Source: Bugulina stolonifera (taxonomy: Eukaryota; Bryozoa; Gymnolaemata; Cheilostomatida; Bugulidae). Taken from it: a DNA stretch of 64,000 nucleotides. Under the pieces are notes generated by a model. The model saw nothing but the letters and a program-made list of their open reading frames with translations, was not told where the DNA came from and did not search any database. This document shows positions 21,683 to 34,472 of the stretch, piece after piece; position 1 is the first letter of the stretch; each line of letters opens with the position of its first letter. A program made the position numbers and the translations under genes. The stretch spans positions 3,684,876 to 3,748,875 of the forward strand of contig OW285194.1 of NCBI GenBank assembly GCA_935421135.1. Reading direction: 5' to 3'.

Positions 21683-23914
21683 TGTATATGTTATTTTTAT
21701 TATTAACATCACAGTTTGGTGAATATTAATAATAAAAATGAAGTGGGCTGTACACAGTTGTGCTGAGTTACTCCCTAAGCTTCTAACAACTTCTATCATA
21801 GAAGTAGTGGTGGTTATCATTACAAAGCAGCTGAATGCTATAAAATTGTATAACCAGCTAGCTTTGGAAAAGCCAATAGCTCAATGCATCCTTCTTCTCA
21901 GTATGGTACGGTTGCGCACAGATGTTTCAATAGAGAGTTCAATTTTATTCATTTGTCTTCACCAGCTGCTGACAAATCATATCGTAAATATTCCTAGTTT
22001 AATTAAACATGACAGGTGAGCAACACCAGTGCATGTTCTGTGGAATTAAACATTTGCTGTCTTGTTTGACAGGCACAAGTCCTATGAATAGGATTATGAG
22101 TTTGTAACATTTATGCATTTTGTTGGTTTTAAAACATACTTGGCTGTGTATTTATAGGCTGGGCTGCTACTATTTGATATAGTGTTAATTTTATTATCGG
22201 TAAACTATGAAATATACCTCTGCATGCATCTACACTGTGTAGTAATCTATGAGTCACTGAGTATGCTTATCGATGAAGTTACATGCTTACGATGGCAACA
22301 CCTAGTGATATGCTTGGCTTTACAAATTAGGAGCTAGATGTGCAACTGTGGAGTTATCTTATATTTTCTTCGTGGACTTTAATATAAACTTCTAAGATAT
22401 TTGTGACATGTATTTTACATGTAAATTCTTTCTCCTGCACTACTCTGTGATATAATCCACAAAATTTATTCAATTAAGACAAGAAGTTCAAACCATGGCG
22501 CCCATGGGTTAGTGAAGAGCAGGTCAATTAAGATACATCAAATGAAGGATACATGATGACCACCTCTACTCAAGGTTAGTATTATTCCTTTAGAAGAAAA
22601 AGAAAGTTAGTATACAACTGATTCTCATACAGTTGTGTCTCATATAGACTGGACATTGTTATTTCAATGGTCTACCAGTGTATCATAATTTCTTGTTTTC
22701 CTAGAGTTACACGATCAGTGTATAACAGTATCTTATAATCTATCTAAACATTGTTGTGTCTTTCAGAAAATTTGTATATTTTTTTATTATTCCATTTTCA
22801 AGGTATATAATGTACTAAAAAATATGGGTTCATCAGCCTATACCTTTAGATTTCAACTTATACCAGCTCATCGTTGTAAAGTGTTATGTTCACTGAACAT
22901 ATTAATTGTTGAGGAATCATATATGCCGTACTAACCCCGCTGGAAATTGCTTAATTTACAATCATGAATACATAGCAATTTAACTGCTATTACTCAATAC
23001 AATTATCTGCTATGCTTAATGACTTGTTAACATTTTTTTGCACACCATGCAACAGAGCTGCTCTTCAATCGCGATTTTTCTTCCTTTATACATGCCACAT
23101 ATTACACTAACATGTGTGTACAATGTGACTTTGATATTAGGTCACATTTTGTAGAAGCTGTGAATACTGCTGAATACTCCCTGATGGAACAAACTAATAT
23201 AGTATCAGGATCAACTACTACAGACATATTCCAGAGTGGTCAGTACTCCTGAATTACGGTACTTAAAAATGAAATTCAAGCAGGATAGATTAATACAACA
23301 TATTAGGGGTGTAATTTTAGGGGTGGCAGAGTGGCATGGCCGCCCCTAAATTTCCAAATAAAGTGGCCCAAAAATGATGTTTTTTAATTCAGGGGTATCA
23401 ATTCTACGGTGGCCATATAATAGTTATCTTCTCCTATGACCCGGTAAACAGTTTTCTTTACTAGGTATTTCTAAGGATGTAGTATAGAATATAGTTCATG
23501 CAACACGCTACTTTCCCCACAAACCAATCAAATTATCGGAGTACTAGAAATAGCCAATCATTATTTACAATTAGGGTGATTAGCCCAAGGTCTGTAGCTA
23601 CTTATAATAACAATTGCATAATATGTAGAATATTGAATATGAAGCCAAACTGGCTTCATAGATTACTTAATCTCAAGCTACATAACTTGGAATTTTCCGT
23701 AGAGGCCGAGTAACTTGTTGCTACTTTTTAAATTATAATTGCTTCTTTACAACCTCCAATAAAAAGATGAACATTGTATAGGCTTCCAAGCAGATTGTTA
23801 GTATGTATGTGAGCAAAGCTCATTGCTAGATTTGGGCTATATGAGTGGGATTTTGCTATTATTAAAAATAAATAATAATAAATAATATAATGATAGTAAA
23901 TATTTATATAATAT

Positions 23915-24577
23915 TGTGATGGTACGCCCAGTCGTATCTTACATCTGACACTCATTATTGTGTGCATACATGTATATATCTGCTTGTACTTTACTCTTAT
24001 ATTGTTATATATGATTGTATGATTATTTCTAAGTCTTTTAATGCCTTTTATACCCATGTACAGAGGCCCGACCTCTCAGAATCCATTGATATTCATTTTG
24101 TACATGAATTGGACCATTATAAGCAACTTTTGTAGAACCCGACCTATTTTGGGTCGGCCGTCGGGCTTCCGGCGGCCATCTTGTTGCGCAACTTCCGGAC
24201 GACCACACGTCGTCTTTTCCCGACGTCACGTCGGCTGGAAGTCCTTATACTATATAAAGGGCACTGTTTTACTGTTCATTGTCTCAGTCTACACTTGGCT
24301 TTCAATAAAGACACATCTATACTTGATACAGGGACTTTCTCTTCCTTTTACTAGGTCATTCGCTTTGCGAACCGCCTACTAGGTTGAACTACTCTCTTTT
24401 ACTGTATAGTCTGAAGGTCGGACTTGAGATCAGATGGGTCGTCTTTGGTAGTATTTGGGCTACTGAGACCGCTCGATCTTTCATGTAATGCGAAGTCCTA
24501 TTACCACTCATAGGCACTTCATTTCTGGGTCGATAGTCGTCCAAGGACGACCGCACCAAATCACAGAAACCATTACA
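23915..24577 (+). mobile_element. Solo LTR (663 bp)
   Basis: Begins TGTGATGGT and ends ACCATTACA, an inverted pair, flanked by ATAT on both sides. Internal TATA box (TATATAAA, 24251-24258) and AATAAA (24304-24309) are spaced like an LTR promoter and polyadenylation site. The middle is unusually CpG-rich for the region. No internal region or partner LTR is nearby, which suggests LTR-LTR recombination. The promoter portion resembles the insertion at 45748-46730. Confidence 0.7.
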
Positions 24578-25237
24578 ATATTACTTAATTGATTAATTCT
24601 ATTCTTATTCTTGTCAATGTAAGAAAAAATATCTTTTCTGGGGAATGAAAACGCAAAATTTTGTGGTGCTAGTGTTAGCAGACTAATCTGTTTATTATGT
24701 TCTTGTCTCTGTATTTTTATTCTGTTTCATGATAGTATCCTGGTCAGTAGTTTAAGTAGACTAGTCAGTACTAGTAATGTCAGATATAGTGTGCTTGAGG
24801 TGGCTTAGTTGAGATAATATAGGTCTAAATTCCACTGAAACTTTAGTAGTGAGGAATAATTACTTAGAAGATCATATAAGAAAACCAATTTAGCCTATAT
24901 TTTCTCGGCGCTCAAACTTATTCTATATCTGTTTATGAAAAGCTCAGTTTAATTTTTTTCAAATGTATCACAGCGTGAAAAATTTCAACTGTTTTGTGCT
25001 ACTTTGATTTACTTGACTATACATATCTACATATCTTACATATCTACATATCTTACATATCTACATATCTTACATATCTACATATCTTACATGTACATGT
25101 AATACCCAATTATTTTGAGCAGTAATTATACACCTTAAATGTCCCGAAATTGCATATCCAGGTAGTAATTTTCTAATATATATATAATTGCGTACATGTA
25201 AATGTCTGTAATGTTGATGTAAATGGATAATTTACAG
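24578..25237. other. Intron sequence with a 17-bp tandem repeat
   Basis: Last part of the large intron of copy 4. 25019-25092 is a short tandem repeat (unit about CATATCTACATATCTTA). No other feature seen. Confidence 0.5.
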
Positions 25238-26579
25238 GTTGGGATTCAAACAGAGCACCTGTGAGCAACCCTCAATCATTGAACTCTGATCCAAATATCC
25301 CACATCTTCAATTGCAAAATCCACTCATGGAACCTAGAAATATAATAATGGGTACAGACGCAATTGGGAGCAGCTTTGTCCGTGGTAACTAGCCACCTCT
25401 CTCAGTGGGTGGAGGATACACACTCATGGATGGTGAAGATAAAGAGCAGAGTTATACATGCCTGAGTAATGACAAAGAAAGTCTGTTAGATCATTTAAGA
25501 GAGAGATCTGAGGAGAAGCATAAACGATTTAATTACAGATATTACCAAAATGATTTTCTAGAAACCAATATTCCAATAGCTGAGGAATTTGGGCAATACA
25601 GTTGTTTACAGTGCAACTACCAATACATGAAATGGGATGATTTTCAACAGCATAATAGAAAACATAAAGGGAAGAAATCACTTAACTGTAAAGTGTGTCA
25701 TTATAGTTTCAGAACCGCTTCCAAAATTAATGTGCATATGAGAACACATGCAGGTGAGAAACCATACAGATGTACAGTATGTGATTATGGCAGTACACTC
25801 GCTGGAAATCTCAAGGTACACATGAGAACACATACAGGAGAAAAACCATACAACTGCACAGAGTGTGATTATCGATGTGCGAGGGCTGGAACTCTTGAGA
25901 TGCACACAAGAACACATACAGGAGAGAAACCTTACAATTGCACAGAGTGCAATTATCGAAGTTCAAGAAAGCAAGCTCTGAATCGACACATGAGAACACA
26001 TACAGGAGAGAAACCGTACAATTGTACAGAATGTGATTCTAGATTTACACAGGCTGAACACCTCAAGTTACACTTGAGAACACACACAGGGGAAAAACCA
26101 TACAATTGTACAGAATGCGATTATCAAAGCGCAACGAAGTATGCTCTCAATCGACATTTAATGAAAACACATAGAGGAGAGAAACCATACAAATGTACAA
26201 TCTGTGATTACAGATCTGCACAGTCTGGAAATCTTAGGGCACATATGAGAACACACACAGGAGAGAAACCGTACAAGTCTAAAGTATGCGACTATAGATC
26301 TAAGCAGAGTTCAGCACTTAAATCACACATGAAAACACACACTCAGGAGATATAATTTATTGTGCCATTGTTGCTTTAGCCTAAAATTCAGTTTCAAGAG
26401 ACACACGAAAACAGATATTGACGAGAAAACGGACTTGGTGACGCTGATGTCGTTGCCGATGTACACATTAAATACATCTCAATCGACACAATCGTGGGAG
26501 CAAACACTGAACAGTATGGGACTAAACTGCATCATAAACAAATCCTTAAAGCAGGCAGTCATGGTAGCCCATTAAACAA

Positions 26580-26930
26580 GAAAAAGTCATAATATAATGT
26601 GCATGTTGCGTGATTGTCTACCTACTAATAATATGATTCGAAAGTAAACAATACAGACAATATTCTACTACTACAACAAGCATAACACAATTGTTTCCAC
26701 ATATATACATGTATACAGTGATTAGCAAGATTGTTTATGTTAACTTAAGAACTCCCCGCATGGTGTATTACTATCATACATCGCTATTAAAAGCCACCAG
26801 ATATTTTACTAGAGATTTTATTATTTCGTTTTAGTGCTTTCTTCTTCGGTTATAATTTCTTCATGGGCTAATAAATAATTCGGGAAGCAATATTCATATT
26901 GATTTTCACTATTCTTGACCAGTTGTTTCC
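26580..26930. other. 3' flank of zinc-finger copy 4
   Basis: Shares blocks with 28390-28700 and 19860-20010 (for example AATAAATAATTCGGGAAG against AATAAATAATTTGGGAAG). No gene. Confidence 0.55.
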
Positions 26931-26933
26931 TAA

Positions 26934-28150
26934 GTGTTCTGCACCAAAACACATTTGATGTTTGATCATCGCACATCTTTGTCACCATACAAATGTACAA
27001 TATGTAATCATAAATTTACGACGGCTGAAACTCTTATGGAACTCTTGAGAACACATACAGGAGAGAAACCATGCAAATGCGCAGCGTGTAATTATAGCTG
27101 TGAACGGGCTAGAAGTCTCAATTGACACTTAAGAAGGCATACAGGGGAGAAACCATACCAATGTACACAGTGTAATATTATAGAGGTGCTGGGACAGAAC
27201 ATCTTAAAACGCACATGAGGACACATACAGGAGAACACCTTTACAATTGTTGAACTGTGATTATAAACTAGATGCTCAAAGACAGGGCCTCCCAATCAGA
27301 CCTTGATAACACATAATTATGTGAAATCATAGAAATACTCAGAGTGACTAACGAGATGATCAATGAATCATACTCTTAGTCAACACTCATGGATGGTGAA
27401 GATATAGAGCAGAGCTACACATGTCGGAGTAATGACAAGGAAAGTCTAGTGGAAAACGCAAAAGAGATGTTTGATGAGAACCATGAACAATTTAATGACA
27501 GATATTACCAGAATGAGTGTTTAGAAACCAACATTCCAATAGCCGAGGAATTCAGGCAATACAGTTGTTTACAGTGCAACTACCAATGCACACAATGGGA
27601 TGCATTTGAACAACATAATGGAACGCATACAGGGAAGAAATCACTCAACTGTAAAGTGTGCCACAATAGTTTTAGCACAGCTTCCAAATTAAATGTGCAC
27701 ATGAGAACGCATGCAGGTGAGAAGCGATACAAATGCACCATGTGTCATTATAGATGTACACGGGCTGGAAATCTTAAAGTACACTTGAGAACACATACTG
27801 GAGAAAAACCATACAAATGTACAGAGTGCGATTATCGAAGTACAATGAAGCACGCTCTCAATCAACATATGAGAATGCATACAAGGGAAAAACCATACAA
27901 ATGTACAGTATGTATCTATAGATGTACACAGGCTGGACAACTTAGGGCACACTTGAGAACACATTCAGGAGAGAAACCATAGGAGTGGAAAATATATTAC
28001 TATTCATAGTTCTATGCAGAGTTCAGCTCTTAGAGCACACATGAAAACACATGCTCAGGAGGTATAATTTATTTGTACATTGTGTCATTGTTGCTTTAGG
28101 TTTAACTCCAGTCTTAAGAGACGTGTGAAAAAACACATTGTTGAAGAGAA
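26934..28150 (+). pseudogene. Truncated C2H2 zinc-finger copies (copy 5 and fragments)
   Basis: 26934-27290 holds isolated finger pieces broken by a stop and frame shifts. 27389-27982 is a 197-codon frame starting MDGEDIEQ that matches the linker and first five fingers of copy 4; it stops at a TAG right after HSGEKP, where other copies continue. Remnants of the lost fingers follow to about 28140 (the LKSH-type and final-finger blocks). No start exon, WRPW exon or splice acceptor is present upstream; sequence before 27377 does not match the family. This is a 5'-truncated tandem duplicate. It could be expressed only if a new promoter was acquired. Confidence 0.7.
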
Positions 28151-29366
28151 AACAGATTAATATACATTGGTGTCATTAGATATGTACAGTAGCTGGACGT
28201 CTCAGGTAGCACATGACAGATGCATGTACATACATGTACATACATGTACACTGTACAAGTCAGAAATAATATTGCAGATACACACATTCAACACAATCCT
28301 GGGAACAAATACAGATAAACAGTATGTGACTAAATTGTATCAACAATAAGTCCTCAGAGCAGGCAGTCATGGTGGCACATTATTAATTTTAATCTTGTGT
28401 GATTGTCTCTTTGCTAATGAATGTAATGTAGTTTGGAGGTAAACCATTCAAATATCTCCCCATACTGGACCAAGCATAACACAATTATTTTCACACATAC
28501 ACATACAGTGATTAGCAAGATTGTTTATGTTAACTCTCTGCATGGTATATTATCGTCACATTTTACTATTAAAAGCCACCAGAAATTTGACTACAGCTTT
28601 TACTACTTCGTTTTAGTACTGCCTTCTTCAGCTATAGTTTCCTCATGAGTGAATAAATAATTTGGGAAGCAATATTTATATTCACTATTGTTGACTAGTT
28701 GTTTCCTAATTTTTTTGCACCGTAATCCATTTGATGTCTATCATCATTACAATATGTGTGTTAGTACTAATTGTAAAATGCTAATACATGTAAATTCTCT
28801 GAACCTCCAACTTCATAACACAAACTCTCATTTGTACCTGTAATCTTGGAGGTCGCTTAACTTAAACATAATTTACAACCGGTCTCCACATCAACATCCC
28901 ACATCTACATGTATATCTCCAGCATGTATTCATTTACAGTATATTATGTACCACATTGGAAAAAATTCCTGTTTCATGTTTTTCTAGTCGGTTGAAAATT
29001 AAATGAGATCACTCTATTCTGCACAGGAAGAGGGTGGCAACATGGCCACAATAACACTATTTAAAACAAAATAATGGATATTTTAAGGTAGAAAATGTCA
29101 ATTACTGGTCTGTGTGATCTACCAAATCACTGACCCAACGTAATCCATGCTGCTAACACAATTATAACTGTATCATGGCAATGTACATGTAATACATGTA
29201 CCTGTCCATGTAGTACATAAACCCACCGTGCAATGGGCTGATATTCATTAATTCAGTCAAATCACTACCTGATAACCTGAAAAGCAGAATACTGCAATTT
29301 ACACAATGAAAACTCTCACTTCTTGTGTATTGGCAACAGCAATCTTACTATGCCTATGCTGTAAAT
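28151..29366. other. 3' flank of copy 5 with dispersed duplication C1
   Basis: 28765-29000 matches 45425-45612 plus 46860-46905; the second copy is split by a MITE insertion, so this is the unoccupied form. Otherwise AT-rich, no gene. Confidence 0.55.
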
Positions 29367-30244
29367 CAGGGGTTCCCAATCTGGGGTACATTATCTCCTG
29401 AATCTAGAGGGTACGAAACAAGATATCAACTTAATACATTTTTGGCAGTAATTTTAAGTTACAGCTATCAATTACGAATTATCTTTATTTATTACTGGAC
29501 TTAACTTCAAATGGCTCACTGATGCAAACGAATCTGAACTAAACCAGTGTGAAAGCCATAAAACACTACAATTTATTAAAGTTGTATCATAAAATATAAA
29601 ATTTAGGTGAGTTCTAAAACAGTGCCCTAAGGTTAATAACTCAGCAGGTTATAAAATATGTTTATGGATGAAAGATATTACTGCTGTTACAAGTGGACAG
29701 ATCAAGTGCGGGAACAAAAGTTGAAATATAACTTAAAATGAAAATTATTAGCTAGGGCAGCGCCACGCAACCCAGCCAATAATTTGTAATCTCTACATAG
29801 CACCGAAAAATACTCTATAATCTGTAAGAATCCATCGCCAACTCTTAGCAACAAATATGAGCAGGCTTTAATTTGTAGACACGCAGCCAAATACTAACCA
29901 CCCAATTTCTTAAAACACTAAAGGATTATGCAAGCACATACATCGTATATTAAATGTACATCCAAAAGCATCTTCCATACTATTGTTGCCTGGTGATTGG
30001 TTAAATGTACACATTACTATGAAACAATGTAGTTATCACTAAATAATTAATAAATAAACATTTCATACCATATAATATGCATTTGTAGTATTTACCTGGT
30101 TCAGTGACGTATTTTGATAATGTATAAATGTAATATCAATTGAATTAAACCTATCTTTGATTGAACACAGTTTTACAAAGGGGTACGTAGTTTGCTACAT
30201 GACTCCTAAGGGGTACTTAGGCAAAAAAAGGTTGAGAACTCCTG
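29367..30244. mobile_element. hAT-like non-autonomous element 2 (878 bp)
   Basis: Starts CAGGGGTTCCCAA and ends GGTTGAGAACTCCTG. Flanks CTGTAAAT and ATGTAAAT match at 7 of 8 bases, the 8-bp duplication expected of hAT. Interior has no transposase frame. Related to 17648-18103 but longer. Confidence 0.8.
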
Positions 30245-30824
30245 ATGTAAATATACATATTTTTACTGAAAAGCGTGCATAGCTATATAAGTTTATTCCT
30301 GGTTTGGATTGGCACACTGGCTAAGTGAAGTGTCAATTTTCTTCTTGGCGGCGAGAACGCGTAGTTAATATCAAAAAATATATTTTCCACGCCTTGCAGC
30401 ACTACCCACCTTCTCAAAATGTATAGTTTAAGAAAATATGTTATTTCCTGAAGAAATGATCCACCAAAACCTGTATACATTTAGAAGACTGATGCATAGA
30501 GCAGTAATTGTCATCAATGTTTTGATGCCACCGAAATACAAAATTTGCTATATATATAACATTTCTATCTGGTGTACATAGCACAGTCATAGTACTTTGA
30601 TTAGGCCTGTATTTTTTGAAGTACAGTATACCAATAAGTGGTGATGCAAGACTAGTGTATTATTGAGCGAGGATACAACCTGTAGTACTACATGTACATG
30701 TAGATGAAGGTGAGCCAAATTCCAGTATTAAATATATTACTTTAGAATTCTATTTATTTTAACCTGATATGTAATATAATTATTCAAATGGGAATTAACT
30801 TGCGTATATGCAACAATAAATACA
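30245..30824. other. Intergenic, no gene seen
   Basis: AT-rich; nothing recognised on either strand. Confidence 0.4.
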
Positions 30825-32261
30825 TGTGTCTGAGCTTATATCATTTGCAGAAAAGCTGTGAACAATTACGCGTACAACAGTGTATTATTTCTTTGCTTCT
30901 AACAATAATATTGACATTTTACCAGAGATGCAGGTGAGTAGATGGGCACTCAGTGTTTGAAGTGTAATAAAGGAGGTGGGTACACTGTAGTGCTGCACGG
31001 TGTTGTCTCCCCACTCTTAATCGGTTTTCCGGAGGAATTTAATCAAACACCGTGACCCTGGTCTGGTTCTGTGTCAACCGGTGCCAAACTTGAATTGATA
31101 CACCAGGACACACCGGATCCCTTGCCCTGGTCTCAACCGGTCTTAGAAGGTGTCAACTTTGGTTCGATGTAATGTACCAGATCGAACCGGTTCAGGAGCT
31201 GGTTTGCCTGTCAGTTGTCCCATCGTTCAATACAAGGGAACAAAAATCTTCAACATTTTCTTACAATAAGAGTTCGTGCCGATAATTCTGTTTATTTTAT
31301 TCTATTTTCAGATATGGCTGGTAGACAGGGCTTCGTTAAAACATAATATTATATTAATTTTATGTGGCAATTGGTTTAATAAAAGTAATCAGTGCTTACT
31401 CCTACTCCAAGAATTCGTATTTGCCCATGTAGTCTAGTGATAGTCAAAGCTTCATTGGGTCTTCCTTCGCCTATTGCATAATATTATATTAAATACAAAA
31501 ACATGAGGCTGGACACACACCCAACCGACTAGGTATTATAGCTTATTAGATGTATTACTGATAGTGACTAGCACACAGAAGAAAAACAGCAAACGTTTTT
31601 CTCACCACACTCACATGCTTGATACAAAAAGATAATATAATTACATGAGCTAACTTCATATCACAACAGAAAGAAGAAACGCTATCATAGTTGCATAGAA
31701 CGATAATGTAGAAAATCTTTCTTGCAGGCTTTCTCCATTGCTGAATTGGGGGAGTTCAGTGCGTCCACCAATTGAATCTACATGTAGCAGATTTGTCGAC
31801 AGATTAGATACTACGACGGCTCAGTTCGATGAATTCCACCTACAAAATGGTGATGGAACATTGGCTTATTTTAAATAAAGAGCTGGTGTTTACAAAAAGC
31901 ATAACTACACAATAAAACCTATATCAAGCATGAGAACTTCCATTGGTTTCATTCTTCTTTCACTGCAATTACATGTAGAACTACAACTCTTTGCAGTACA
32001 CTTTTTTTAAACATAACAAAAGTAAATGAACACAAGCAACTATAAAAAACTCCCATTGACTTAACACTACCTGTCCACTTCTGTGCACGCAACACAAAGA
32101 TCCAATATTGTTTGCAGCTTTCAATAATTCTTTGATGCGATCCAATACAATTATTTTATGCCTACATGCATGTCCCTCTGCTTATTTAATTTTATGGCAG
32201 CAAATAATATAATTTTGTGTTATTTTAAGCTCCTAAAACTGCACATGAGACCAAAAAATGA
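30825..32261. repeat. Dispersed duplication B1
   Basis: Both ends match 49100-49890 (30825-30990 with 49100-49280, and 31940-32261 with 49585-49890). The middle is longer here and includes a cluster of AACCGGT-type sites at 31076-31192. It runs directly into duplication A2. No gene. Confidence 0.5.
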
Positions 32262-33372
32262 GTAATTACATAGTTGTACAGAGTGCAGCTCTATGGTGGA
32301 ATAAAGGTTAGTAAATGTGCAGTTTACTAAGAGTTATCTCACCTTATATTTAAGGGAAAACCTTGCTGCTAAGCAACTGACAGTTACAGGAAGCTCTGCC
32401 TACTTTCATTGACAAAAAACAAAATGGTTCTCAGAAATAGAAAAGTTGATCATTTTTTACTAGTTAACAGCATTAGGATGAGTTGATGTTAGATTTTTAG
32501 TAATATTGCAATGGAATGTCATCCCACCAGTACTACAAAGGCTTTTAAGCTGTAGAGCTTCATTTCAATAGTTGTATGTCAAATTAAATTAGCAAATTAT
32601 TATTTTATTGTTTCAAATTTGCTCAGGTATTTTTAACCTAAATACTTTATCATAAGCTATATTTAAATTATTAGGAAAATGTTTATGTGTAGCCCCCCCC
32701 CCTCCCCCCATGATGAAAGCTTGCTGAGAATGAACTTGATTAGACATATTAGTAACTGCTGCTCTATTCCGCTGTAGTTGACACTAAATGACTAGTCAAT
32801 AGTATAGCCCGCTTCTTCATGCTTGAATTGAACTAAAACTATTAATAAATGGGCCACTGCTGCAATGTAGAGTGAGATAGTTGACGCCAAAGTAATGCTA
32901 ATAAAATGATGTGACTTGGCTAAAACCAAGAGAGGATAACTTCACATGATATACGTGCCCTGCAATCCAATACTATCCTACATGTTCCTGAGCGTTTATA
33001 GAAACACTTGCACATGTTAGTTTACAGTATGGAAAATCATTTATTCTACAAATAAGGCAGAACTTGGAGAAGGTTTTACGTGTAAAAAGCCAGTATTAGA
33101 AAAAGTTCTGGAAGGCCACTATTTTATTTTATCTCTTCATAACACCAGTCATGCAAATTTAACAATATTATGCAGTAATTTAGGTGGAAAATAAATTATT
33201 CAATTAACAGCAGGCACATTTCATAGCACTGTTTTTGGTCTTTGACCCCCTGTAACGTTGCATCATATGACTTGATGCTAAAACTGAAAGCTGTCCAAGC
33301 CCTTTCAGACATGGTTAAATATCTGGGGGAAACTTTGAAAAAAGATTCGGACCCCAGTTACATAACCTTAAA
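32262..33372 (+). repeat. Dispersed duplication, copy A2
   Basis: Counterpart of 970-2165. It contains a C-run (about 32695-32708) absent from the first copy. Its 3' end carries the shared short open frame, here intact from ATG 33278. Confidence 0.6.
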
Positions 33373-33431
33373 AGATACAACAGTAGTTGATGATATGCAT
33401 GTAGCAGCAATAAGTCCAGGAACTTTGCTTT
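33278..33431 (+). CDS. Candidate exon of an unrecognised gene
   Basis: Open frame starting MLKLKAVQALSDMVKYLGE and ending at a GTGAGT donor (33432). The same reading frame, with substitutions but no frame-breaking indels, is found at 2060-2155. It has an ordinary hydrophobic/charged mix rather than repeat composition. Two further open stretches follow (33481-33600 and 33628-33790), but I could not join them with consistent splice phases: a 19-nt gap between them is too short for an animal intron. Family not recognised. Could be a decayed gene inside a duplicated segment. Confidence 0.3.
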
Positions 33432-33819
33432 GTGAGTACACTTGAAATTGAATAGTACTTCCAAAAAAATTCCTTTATAAATGTTGCATAATTCTACAAG
33501 CTACATGTATGTACTTGATTCGGTAAAGTACCTTGGATTTGTCTCATTTATGGTCAAACGCCAACACTCAGGAAGCTTTTGCCTCGTTTATAATCTAGGA
33601 TTACAAAAGGTGAACTGTTTTTTTGCAGAATCACCATGTTGCACTTTTTCCGCTAGCCAAAGACAGTCAAAGTTGTGTTCTGTTTGTAGCATTGAATTGT
33701 GCACACATGAGAAATAGACCACCCCAAGTTCGTGAAAACACTTGGCTAACGCTGTCAAGTAGCCAGAAAGCAACTATTTTCGTAATATCATTTTGGTCTT
33801 CAGGGCCTACAGGTTAAAC

Positions 33820-34360
33820 TTCATCTGTAGCACTGCATGTGCATATATGTAATTGATTGAGGGACAGGTTTGTCATGTACTTCTAATGGTCGTAATCTTC
33901 CCTGATCATAACTTTACATGAAATCATGGGTAAAGCAGTTTTAGGTATGCAATACGTAACATTCTTTATGTAACTTCCTTGTATTAAAGATTTTATTTCG
34001 GTTTAAAGCATCAAATCGAGGGCAGTCCCACACAAGATCCATGATTACCTGGTGTGTGAGTTGCAGATTTCTATTTATGCACACACCGTAGGTACTAAAA
34101 TGTGTGGTTAAAAGAAAGTGTACATGTACATTGTACATGGTATGTATATTAAAACAAGGAGGCTTTGTCATATAATCTATTAGATAATGTAGCCTGAGAT
34201 CTACATGTAGATGCGGCTAGGAGACGTACGTATTCTTTTCTCCCTACAGCTCAGCTTCTACATGTAACTCACAGGCTAATTGATAGCATGCAGTGGGTGA
34301 AAGGTTGAGAAGATGAAAGAATAATATTTACTTAACTCTTCTGTGGTTGAAATCAAATAA
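33820..34360. other. Intergenic, no gene seen
   Basis: AT-rich with several TACATGTA octamers. Lies just beyond the polyadenylation signal of the minus-strand peptide gene. Confidence 0.4.
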
Positions 34361-34362
34361 AT

Positions 34363-34368
34363 TTTATT
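34363..34368 (-). terminator. Polyadenylation signal AATAAA (minus)
   Basis: AATAAA on the minus strand, 105 bp beyond the stop of the six-cysteine peptide gene. Confidence 0.5.
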
Positions 34369-34472
34369 TAAGTTTGCAGAGACAACCGAAAAGTACATGA
34401 TTGTGTGTATTTGTCTGAGGTGAACTTAAAGTGACTGTGAACCGATGGGATGGTTGCCTAGCCTTTGCTAGC

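Larger units (their letters stand above)
22009..26355 (+). pseudogene. C2H2 zinc-finger gene with two in-frame stops (copy 4)
   Basis: Same exon plan as the intact copies: 22009-22015 (ATG ACA G), 22479-22574 (WRPW at 22496-22507), 23155-23238 and 25238-26355, all phase 1. Exon 2 is 9 nt shorter than exon 2b of copy 3, and the deletion creates TAA at 22529-22531. The last exon has TAG at 25390-25392 where copy 1 has a sense codon. Both stops lie upstream of the fingers. From 25405 the frame is open for 316 codons with nine fingers; in the last finger one cysteine is serine (YKSKVC). A tenth finger after 26355 is out of frame. The full-length protein is probably lost, but initiation at ATG 25426 (MDGEDKEQ) could still make a finger-only protein. 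A large intron carries a solo LTR (23915-24577). Confidence 0.7.

Noticed and set aside
21509..21706. 65-codon frame MFCVDFVIS...
   Set aside because: Mostly the ATGTT microsatellite.
23326..23420. Short inverted repeat TTAGGGGTGGC / GCCGCCCCTAA as a transposon end
   Set aside because: No second terminus or target duplication found; may be a fragment only.
33602..33627. A 19-nt intron joining the frames at 33481-33600 and 33628-33790
   Set aside because: Phases agree, but 19 nt is far below the minimum for animal introns; an indel is a simpler explanation.
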